In this document: piece by piece, positions 58,098-64,000 of the stretch | Layout: each line of letters opens with the position of its first letter | Numbering within the stretch: position 1 is the stretch's first letter | Assembly (NCBI RefSeq): GCF_000245015.1 | Contig: NZ_JH600070.1 | Location: 186,001-250,000, forward strand | Reading direction: 5' to 3' | DNA from: Beggiatoa alba B18LD | GTDB taxonomy: Bacteria; Pseudomonadota; Gammaproteobacteria; Beggiatoales; Beggiatoaceae | DNA length: 64,000 bases | Translations under genes and position numbers: made by a program | Notes under the pieces: model-generated | What the model saw: the letters and a program-made list of their open reading frames with translations, nothing else | Database searches by the model: none | What the model was told of the DNA's origin: nothing

Positions 58098-59183
58098 ATG
58101 TTAAACCGTTTCTATCGCTTACATAGCCCGCTAGCGTGGCTTTCACTGGTACTTATTGCCCTCGTTTTAATTATTGGAATTCCTTTATTAAATACACAAT
58201 TAACGGCAAATAGTGCGGGGCATGTGCCTGATTATTTAATTCCCTTATTAGGGAAATTTTTATGTTATGCCATGGTTGCCTTAGCCATTGATTTAATTTG
58301 GGGATATGCAGGCATTTTAAGCCTAGGGCATGGCGTATTTTTTGCCTTAGGGGGTTATGCGATGGGCATGTACTTAATGCGCAGTATGGCTGGGCTTGGG
58401 GTTTATCGCAGTGAACTACCTGATTTTATGGTATTTTTAAATTGGCAATCTTTACCATGGTATTGGTATGGTTTTGATAATTTTGCCTTTACGCTGTTGA
58501 TGGTTCTGTTAGTTCCTGCCTTATTAGCCTTTGTTTTTGGCTGGTTTGCCTTTCGTTCACGGATTAAAGGGGTTTACTTTTCTATCATTACCCAAGCCAT
58601 GACATTTGCCTTGATGTTGCTGTTTTTTCGCAATGAAACAGGGTTCGGTGGAAATAATGGCTTAACCGATTTTAAATTTATTTTAGGTTATTCTATTCAA
58701 GAACATAACACCCGTTTAGCCTTGTATATCATCACTGCCGTGATGTTGCTCTTGGTGTATTTACTCTGTCGTTTTTTAGTCACAAGCAAGTTAGGACGGG
58801 TTTTAACCGCGATTCGAGACGCAGAAAGTCGGGTGATGTTTTGCGGATATAATCCTTTGTATTATAAATTATTTGTTTGGGTCGTTTCTGCAATGATTTG
58901 CGGAATTGCGGGTGCATTGTATGTGCCTCAAGTCGGTATTATCAACCCGAGTGAGTTAGCTCCCGCGAATTCTATTGAAATGGCGATTTGGGTCGCAGTG
59001 GGGGGGCGTGGCACGCTGGTTGGGGGCATGGTTGGTGCGGGTGTAATTAATGGAGCAAAAAGCTGGTTTACGGTCGCTTATCCTGATTTATGGCTGTATT
59101 TTTTAGGCGGGTTATTTATTCTCGTCACGCTTTTCTTACCGCGCGGGCTTATCGGTATTTTTAAAGGGAAGGCAGGCAAATGA
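58098..59183 (+). CDS. urtC: Urea-type ABC transporter permease UrtC
   Basis: It is the second membrane subunit of the urea importer. Ten hydrophobic segments in 361 residues; GYAGILSLGHGVFFALGGYA is the family core, and AIRDAESRVMFCGYNPLYYK is the coupling loop. It overlaps urtD by 4 bases, which couples their translation. Confidence 0.92.
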   Translation: MLNRFYRLHSPLAWLSLVLIALVLIIGIPLLNTQLTANSAGHVPDYLIPLLGKFLCYAMVALAIDLIWGYAGILSLGHGVFFALGGYAMGMYLMRSMAGLGVYRSELPDFMVFLNWQSLPWYWYGFDNFAFTLLMVLLVPALLAFVFGWFAFRSRIKGVYFSIITQAMTFALMLLFFRNETGFGGNNGLTDFKFILGYSIQEHNTRLALYIITAVMLLLVYLLCRFLVTSKLGRVLTAIRDAESRVMFCGYNPLYYKLFVWVVSAMICGIAGALYVPQVGIINPSELAPANSIEMAIWVAVGGRGTLVGGMVGAGVINGAKSWFTVAYPDLWLYFLGGLFILVTLFLPRGLIGIFKGKAGK

Positions 59184-60061
59184 GCACGAGTTCAACAGAA
59201 AATACAACGAATAAAGCAGATACAACGCCACGCTGGTTAGCACGTAGTCGGCAATTTTGGCGACGCGACCACGTGTTTAAAATGATGATGCCACCGATTC
59301 ATACACTACAGTTGGATTTATCGCATGATACCGTGTTGTATTTGGAAAATATCACCGTTAGCTTTGACGGATTTAAAGCCTTAAATGATTTAAATTTTTA
59401 TGTAAAACGGGGGGAATTGCGCTGTGTGGTTGGAGCGAATGGGGCAGGAAAAACCACGATGATGGATGTCATTACAGGCAAAACACGCCCCGATAGTGGT
59501 TCAGCTTTTTTTGGTCAATGGATTGATTTAACACAGTATTCAGAATCGGAAATTGCATCAGCGGGTATCGGGCGCAAGTTTCAAAAGCCAACCGTATTTG
59601 AAAATCACAGCGTTTTAGAAAATTTAGAATTGGCATTAAGAGCTTATAAAGGCGTATGGTCGAGTTTATTCGCACGTTTAAGCCCTGAACAACGTGACCG
59701 TATCGACGAAATTTTGCGCTTAATTGGCTTGACTGACCACGCACAACGGCGAGCAGGTTTATTAGCACATGGGCAAAAGCAGTGGTTAGAAATTGGTATG
59801 TTATTAGTGCAAGAACCGTATCTATTACTGTTAGATGAACCCGTTGCGGGGATGACACAACATGAAATCGAACGCACCGCAGAATTGTTGAATACATTGG
59901 CGGGAAAACATGCCATTGTTGTGGTTGAACATGATATGGCATTCGTGCGTTCTATTGCGAAAACGGTCACGGTGTTACATGAAGGGCATGTCTTAGCGGA
60001 AGGTAATATGGCGGATATTCAAGCAGACCCTCGTGTTATTGAAGTTTATCTCGGCGAATAA
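59180..60061 (+). CDS. urtD: Urea-type ABC transporter ATP-binding protein UrtD
   Basis: It has Walker A VGANGAGKTTMMDVITG (near 84-92), RKFQKPTVFENHSVLENLEL, signature LAHGQKQWLEIGMLL and Walker B LLLLDEPVAGMT, which are UrtD-specific forms. An extra N-terminal segment of about 50 residues precedes the ABC core. The next gene is a DUF3574 protein, so urtE, the usual second ATPase, is absent here. Confidence 0.92.
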   Translation: MSTSSTENTTNKADTTPRWLARSRQFWRRDHVFKMMMPPIHTLQLDLSHDTVLYLENITVSFDGFKALNDLNFYVKRGELRCVVGANGAGKTTMMDVITGKTRPDSGSAFFGQWIDLTQYSESEIASAGIGRKFQKPTVFENHSVLENLELALRAYKGVWSSLFARLSPEQRDRIDEILRLIGLTDHAQRRAGLLAHGQKQWLEIGMLLVQEPYLLLLDEPVAGMTQHEIERTAELLNTLAGKHAIVVVEHDMAFVRSIAKTVTVLHEGHVLAEGNMADIQADPRVIEVYLGE

Positions 60062-60163
60062 TTTACTTTAAATTCGGTAGAATAATACGGCGTGAGCAAT
60101 AACACTTATTTTAATGCGTTAAATATTTTCCTTTTTTATTAAGAATATGGAGAGAGAAGCACA

Positions 60164-60790
60164 ATGAAAAAAAGACATCTCGTTGCTTTATTATGCGCCT
60201 TAGGAACAACATTACTGACCAATGCGTATGCAGCCGATAGCACGATTAGCACCGCCTGCCAGCAAACCAGCGCGCCGATTTACGATAATAATCTGCAAAT
60301 TTTATCCTTGCCGTGTTTTGTCAATAACCAAGATGGGCAGACTTATACCGCTGTTTTGCAACTCAAGCCCAGTACCAGCGGATTTGAATTTAAGTTGCTC
60401 CATGTAGAACCGACCGCCCCCGCAACAGGGAGTACGCCATTACCTGCGGATTTACCCTTACTTTACGGCGATTTGTTTGTACAAACTGAACTTTATTTCG
60501 GTTTATCGATTCCGACGGGTGGCACAGTTTCCGAAGAGCAATGGAGTCAATTTGTTAATGAGTATGTTACCCCTGCTTTTCCCGATGGCTTAACCATGAT
60601 TAATGGCAATGGGCAATATTTAATGTCTAACGGCGAAATTGCGCATGAAGGCTCAAAAGTATTAATTTTGTTACATCAAAATTCTGCTGAAAACAGTGCC
60701 AAAATTGAAGCTATTCGCACAAAGTATAAAGCGTTATTTGCACAAGAATCTGTCATGCGCGTAACCACATTGACGGGTGTATCTTTCTAA
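60164..60790 (+). CDS. Secreted DUF3574 family protein
   Basis: A signal peptide (MKKRHLVALLCALGTTLLTN, cleavage likely after AYA) is followed by an unassigned domain and a DUF3574 core (TELYFGLSIPTGGTVSEEQW, VTPAFPDGLTMINGNGQYLM, EGSKVLILLHQNS). The family function is unknown. GAGAG precedes the ATG. A perfect 13-bp hairpin follows the stop, so it is likely its own unit and not part of the urt operon. Confidence 0.85.
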   Translation: MKKRHLVALLCALGTTLLTNAYAADSTISTACQQTSAPIYDNNLQILSLPCFVNNQDGQTYTAVLQLKPSTSGFEFKLLHVEPTAPATGSTPLPADLPLLYGDLFVQTELYFGLSIPTGGTVSEEQWSQFVNEYVTPAFPDGLTMINGNGQYLMSNGEIAHEGSKVLILLHQNSAENSAKIEAIRTKYKALFAQESVMRVTTLTGVSF

Positions 60791-60806
60791 AATGTAATTG
60801 TTTTAT

Positions 60807-60845
60807 AAGATAAATGTGTTTTAATTAATACACATTTATCTTTAA
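60807..60845 (+). terminator. Perfect 13-bp hairpin after the DUF3574 gene
   Basis: AAGATAAATGTGT (60807-60819) and ACACATTTATCTT (60830-60842) are exact complements around a 10-base loop, 16 bases after the stop. The T tail is short. Confidence 0.55.
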
Positions 60846-60869
60846 CTATTTATTCGGAGTTAGCGTGTA

Positions 60870-61052
60870 ATGACAAGCACAGAAACAACCAATACAGAAC
60901 GCTTTGACCCGCAAGTACACATTCATATTAAATTGAGTTATCAAGAGCGATTGGCATTAAAAGAACTGGCAACTGCGCAAGGAATCAGTGTAGAAACGTT
61001 GTTACAACAACAGATTAAACAATTAATTACGCCAAAAAATCCCGCTATTTAA
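60870..61052 (+). CDS. Small protein of 60 residues, possibly ribbon-helix-helix-like
   Basis: CGGAGTT lies upstream of the ATG, and codon use looks normal for the window. The segment HIHIKLSYQERLALKELATA, then QGISVETLLQQQIKQLI, fits a short strand followed by two helices, as in ribbon-helix-helix DNA-binding proteins or small regulators. The family is uncertain. A CPBP protease gene follows after 26 bases and may be co-transcribed. Confidence 0.6.
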   Translation: MTSTETTNTERFDPQVHIHIKLSYQERLALKELATAQGISVETLLQQQIKQLITPKNPAI

Positions 61053-61078
61053 TTCACTAACTTCGCGCGCCTAATGCT

Positions 61079-61879
61079 ATGCAACAATATACAAATTTCC
61101 CTGATGTCTGGGGGGCTGTGTTAATTCTCTTTCTTCAGTTTACATTACAAATCATTTTATTAGTGGTTTTTAGTGGGTTAGAAATAGATTTGCAGGCGGG
61201 CGACCCTTTTTGGGAAGGCGTTTTAACCTTAATTCCGACAGTGATTATTGTTAGTGCATTATTGCGTTATAAACGGCTGGATATTCAAGATTTTTTTCAT
61301 ATGTCAGTCGTTTCTATCAAAAGTACCTTGTTAGTGCTTGGTTTACCTGTTGCCTTAGTTGCGTTGGGAAGTGTGATTTTATTTAATGATTTAATTAATC
61401 TTTTTTTATTATATGAGCCGTTAACTACGGAAGAAATAGACGCTTTTGAACGTTTTACAAATAGCGGATTTAATAGTTTTATGACGATTGTGCTTATCGC
61501 GCCTGTTTGTGAAGAAATGTTATTTCGGGGGATTTTCCTGCGCAGTTTTTTGTATGAATACAAGCCGATAGAAGCCATTTTTTTATCTTCCATCTTATTT
61601 GCCTTTACGCACTTTAGCATTTATCAACTGATTCCCTTGTTTTTATTAGGGATGTTTTGGGGATGGCTTTATTATCGGACACGCTCTTTATGGACGGCGA
61701 TTTTAGGGCATGTGTTATATAACGGTTTTGCATTAATGTATGACGTACTTATCGATGCAAATGCTGGGGATTTACCAGAAGATACGATTATTTTTCAATC
61801 TATTTTTGTACATCTCTTTGCCTTCATGCTGGTTGGTTTCGGTTTGCTGTTGCTTTATCGCTTATTGAAATTACGTTAA
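61079..61879 (+). CDS. CPBP family intramembrane metalloprotease (CAAX protease/bacteriocin-immunity type)
   Basis: Eight hydrophobic segments in 266 residues. The active-site motifs are VCEEMLFRGIFLRSFL (EExxxR) and FAFTHFSIYQL, with LGHVLYNGFALM as the third motif. These proteases process membrane peptides or give self-protection in some peptide systems. The small upstream gene is a possible partner. Substrate unknown. Confidence 0.9.
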   Translation: MQQYTNFPDVWGAVLILFLQFTLQIILLVVFSGLEIDLQAGDPFWEGVLTLIPTVIIVSALLRYKRLDIQDFFHMSVVSIKSTLLVLGLPVALVALGSVILFNDLINLFLLYEPLTTEEIDAFERFTNSGFNSFMTIVLIAPVCEEMLFRGIFLRSFLYEYKPIEAIFLSSILFAFTHFSIYQLIPLFLLGMFWGWLYYRTRSLWTAILGHVLYNGFALMYDVLIDANAGDLPEDTIIFQSIFVHLFAFMLVGFGLLLLYRLLKLR

Positions 61880-61891
61880 TCCAAGTGCTAC

Positions 61892-61974
61892 TTCTGAAAA
61901 TTCTGTGAATCCTGATTCAGATAAAAAAAGACCTGCTAGGTTTTTAAAAACTTAGCAGGTCTCTGTTTTAATAT
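61892..61974. repeat. Partial repeat family A fragment
   Basis: It carries TTCTGAAAATTCTGTGAATC, CTGATTCAGATAAAA and the GACCTGCTAGG/CTTAGCAGGTC hairpin, ending just before full copy 7. Confidence 0.65.
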
Positions 61975-62295
61975 AACCTGAGTTCGGCGAGTTTCTGTTA
62001 AAGAAACAACGGCTTGTCTGAATCAGAATTCACAAAATTTTCAGAATTAGCAGAATTAAAAAGCATGATTCATCTTAACTTTTTGGTTTAAGGGTTTTAA
62101 ATTCTGTTAATTCTGTTAATTCTGAAAATCCTGATTCAGACAATGTTGTAATCTTGTCTGGTAAATCTTGGTGAAAAACAAGAGAATAATCTCTACCAGT
62201 CCGTCAACCTTTTTCGCGTGTTCCAACAGACCTGCTAGGTTTTGAAAACCTAGCAGGTCTCTGTTTTATTTTATAAAACTCGCCGAACTCAGGTT
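61975..62295. repeat. Repeat family A, copy 7 (best-preserved, 321 bp)
   Basis: The ends are exact inverted repeats of 20 bp: AACCTGAGTTCGGCGAGTTT on the left and its complement on the right. Inside are the GTCTGAATCAG/CTGATTCAGAC pair, an ATCTTGTCTGG segment shared with copies 2 and 4a, and the GACCTGCTAGG hairpin. AATAT lies on both outer sides. It sits between convergent genes. Confidence 0.9.
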
Positions 62296-62297
62296 AA

Positions 62298-62392
62298 TAT
62301 AGTAAACGCATTATAAAACGATGCGAAGGGTTGGCAGTCCTGTGAGGACTGCCAGTCCTAAATTTAAATCACTTTGTGGTACGTTTACTATA
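62298..62392. repeat. Repeat family B, 95-bp form
   Basis: TATAGTAAACGCATTATAAA and GTACGTTTACTATA are the ends; the core is GGTTGGCAGTCC/GGACTGCCAGTCC. It abuts family A copy 7. Confidence 0.9.
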
Positions 62393-62413
62393 GCGTTGTC
62401 GAGTCGCTATATG

Positions 62414-64000
62414 TTACGGCTGAATATCAACATGAATCGTGCTAGGGTCATGATGTAGAACGATAGTGCCGTCTGTTAAGCGATAGCCAAAGACAATTTT
62501 TAATGTCCCTATTTCTACAAATTTACCTGTGTATAAGGTCAATTCTTGAACAGGTTCTAAAATCACTTGGGCTTTAAAAGGGGTAAGGTTTAAGGGTTTT
62601 TCATCCCAGCTTAAAATTTGCCCTAAGCTATCTGCCATAAAGTAGCCAATAAAACGTTCATCTGCATACCAATAAGGTGCGTAGATGAAAATATCCGCCG
62701 TTTGTCCAATGTGTTCAGGCGCGACAAAGATACGTCCGCGAATGGTAACTTTATCCGCCAGTTTTTGGCTGGTTTTAGCAGTAAAAGCGGTGTTATTGAC
62801 AGAAATCCCGCCCGCAAATTGATGAATCAGGTTGAGTAATTTACCTGTTGCATCATAGGCACTGATATTTTCTAGCAAGGGTAGGGTGATATTGTTATCA
62901 ATCACAACATCGTCTTCTAACGTGACATTGTCGCCCAGTATCACGCCACTTAAATGGCTACCCGCTTTAATGCGTACATTGCTAAGAATCACAGGGGCAT
63001 TGGGATTGCCATAAATTCGCCCTTGTAAAATCCCGCCTGTTAATGTGGCGTTGTTCATAAAACGCACGTCTGCAATGATGCCGCCTACTTGGCTACTATT
63101 GATAATTGTTCCTGCTAATATCCCACCTTGTAACAGTCCGCCTTTAAAGTCTATATCAGTGAGTGTGCCTTGATTGCGGATATAACCCGTTAACACCCCG
63201 CCCGTTATTTGTCCTGTGGGTTTTATCCATAGATTTCCTAACCAGCCGTGGTTAGTGATGGCAATTGTAACGATTAAATTGCTGATATTGCCTTGTGCTA
63301 AGACGGTTAAGGGGTCCGTTGTTTCGCGGTTTTGTGCGTTACATAGGGTATTTACATCGCCAATAATCGGACATTCTGGGCTGTTACTGCCACTGTTATT
63401 GCTGGGCGTAATGGGTAAAAACACAGGTTCACAATGTAGATTGCTATTGAGGGTCACGCTATGAGCACATGTGTTATCACCTGCCCAATTCATGAATTGG
63501 TAGCCTGTTTGTGCAACAGGATTGAGTTGTAACATGCTCCCCATTTCTGCGGTCACTTGGCATGTGTCAGGACATTGTACGTTGTTGGATAATATGACTG
63601 TTCCAAACGGCGATGGTGTTAGTGTGAGGGTGTAAGTTGCAGGCGGTAAACGTTCAAATTGTGCAGTACATGTCGTGTTTGCTGTGAGGGTGAAAGGATT
63701 TGCACAATTGGCAGGTGTCCAACCAATAAATTGAGAGCCTGCTTCTGTTGTAACACTTAAATTAATCAGTGTCCCGCTGGGGTAAGTGCCTGCACTGTTG
63801 CCGTTAATTGTCCCTATGCCTGTGCCTGTCGTTGCTAAACTCAGGCTGTAATTTGTGCCTGTTGGCGGTGGGGTGATAGGGTTAAGCTCAAATTGTGCGG
63901 TACAAGTAGTATTTGCCGTTAAAGTAAAGGCTGTGGCACAACTGGCAGGTGTCCAACCAATAAAGTGGGAATCAGTATTGGCAAGTGCGCTAAGAGTAAT
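62414..64000 (-). CDS. Large secreted repeat protein, C-terminal part (start outside window)
   Basis: The minus frame stays open to the window edge, so the GTG at 63556 is internal. The upstream part carries InlB-type repeats of about 80 residues: FIGWTPA..CA...FTLTANTTCTAQFE occurs twice, and a third diverged unit has FMNWAGDNTCAHSVTL. The middle (about 62850-63300) has many G-rich beta-helix turns (GGLLQGGILAG, GGILQGRIYG, LSGVILGDN). The paired Cys residues suggest disulfides, hence an extracellular site. Likely a surface adhesin or matrix protein; no anchor is seen in this part. Confidence 0.8.
   Translation of the reverse strand: MTLSALANTDSHFIGWTPASCATAFTLTANTTCTAQFELNPITPPPTGTNYSLSLATTGTGIGTINGNSAGTYPSGTLINLSVTTEAGSQFIGWTPANCANPFTLTANTTCTAQFERLPPATYTLTLTPSPFGTVILSNNVQCPDTCQVTAEMGSMLQLNPVAQTGYQFMNWAGDNTCAHSVTLNSNLHCEPVFLPITPSNNSGSNSPECPIIGDVNTLCNAQNRETTDPLTVLAQGNISNLIVTIAITNHGWLGNLWIKPTGQITGGVLTGYIRNQGTLTDIDFKGGLLQGGILAGTIINSSQVGGIIADVRFMNNATLTGGILQGRIYGNPNAPVILSNVRIKAGSHLSGVILGDNVTLEDDVVIDNNITLPLLENISAYDATGKLLNLIHQFAGGISVNNTAFTAKTSQKLADKVTIRGRIFVAPEHIGQTADIFIYAPYWYADERFIGYFMADSLGQILSWDEKPLNLTPFKAQVILEPVQELTLYTGKFVEIGTLKIVFGYRLTDGTIVLHHDPSTIHVDIQP

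Noticed and set aside
1-64000. tRNA, rRNA or complete insertion sequence
   Set aside because: I looked for tRNA-like T-loop and acceptor patterns and transposase ORFs in the gaps and found none that hold up; a covariance-model scan would be decisive.

Overview
The window looks like chromosomal DNA of a sulfur-oxidising gammaproteobacterium of the Thiotrichales type, most like Beggiatoa. This placement is an inference from gene content: phosphoribulokinase (Calvin cycle), HypF (NiFe hydrogenase maturation), a K+-independent H+-pyrophosphatase, a squalene synthase-type enzyme, PilT, a urea-type ABC transporter, the cvpA-purF pair, and an AT-rich genome full of small palindromic repeats. No 16S or other decisive marker is present. 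I found no tRNA or rRNA gene, no complete insertion sequence and no cas gene.

Layout. 1-6127: end of glgC, mnmE, prkB, a 1-kb AT-rich gap, hypF. 6506-13408: a tight minus-strand type I restriction-modification operon (hsdR, hsdS, a PrrC-like anticodon nuclease gene, hsdM), bracketed by two small repeat families. 13908-23549: H+-pyrophosphatase, MoxR and DUF58 genes, a secreted SRPBCC protein, BatD, purF and cvpA. 23785-32810: a kinase-like protein, DUF2889, a molybdopterin-domain protein with a tungstate ABC transporter (tupABC), a large hybrid histidine kinase, and a one-domain asparaginase-like protein. 33254-41518: an NAD(P)-binding protein, a TPR protein-histidine decarboxylase-GlxB-GlxC cluster, ProQ, DusA, a phosphatase with an ethylene-receptor-like membrane domain, and IF-1. 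41526-46276: LMW phosphatase, EamA transporter, SPFH-GYF protein, glutathione peroxidase and squalene synthase-type enzyme. 46787-47376: an orphan CRISPR array next to a 1451-residue STAND NTPase with WD40 repeats (47705-52060). 52456-64000: LTA-synthase-like sulfatase, lone CcmA, PilT, UrtBCD, DUF3574, a 60-residue protein, a CPBP protease, and the C-terminal part of a large repeat-containing surface protein that runs off the window.

Two dispersed repeat families shape the intergenic DNA. Family A (about 230-390 bp) has terminal inverted repeats AACCTGAGTTCGGCGA and an inner terminator-like hairpin. It lies mostly between convergent genes. Family B (65-95 bp) has ends TATAGTAAACG and a GGACTGGCAGTCC palindrome. 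One B copy sits inside an A copy with an apparent TA target duplication, so B behaves like a mariner/IS630-type MITE. A and B sequences flank the restriction operon on both sides, which suggests the operon was gained or exchanged as an island.

The most promising observations are these: (1) the 352-residue protein in the type I operon carries the R-x3-E-x31-H spacing of PrrC anticodon nuclease, so it may guard the restriction system; (2) the STAND-WD40 protein beside the orphan CRISPR array; (3) the ethylene-binding-domain-like sensor fused to a PP2C phosphatase; (4) the histidine decarboxylase cluster with two of the three N-methylglutamate-synthase-type subunits; (5) the nested MITE families.
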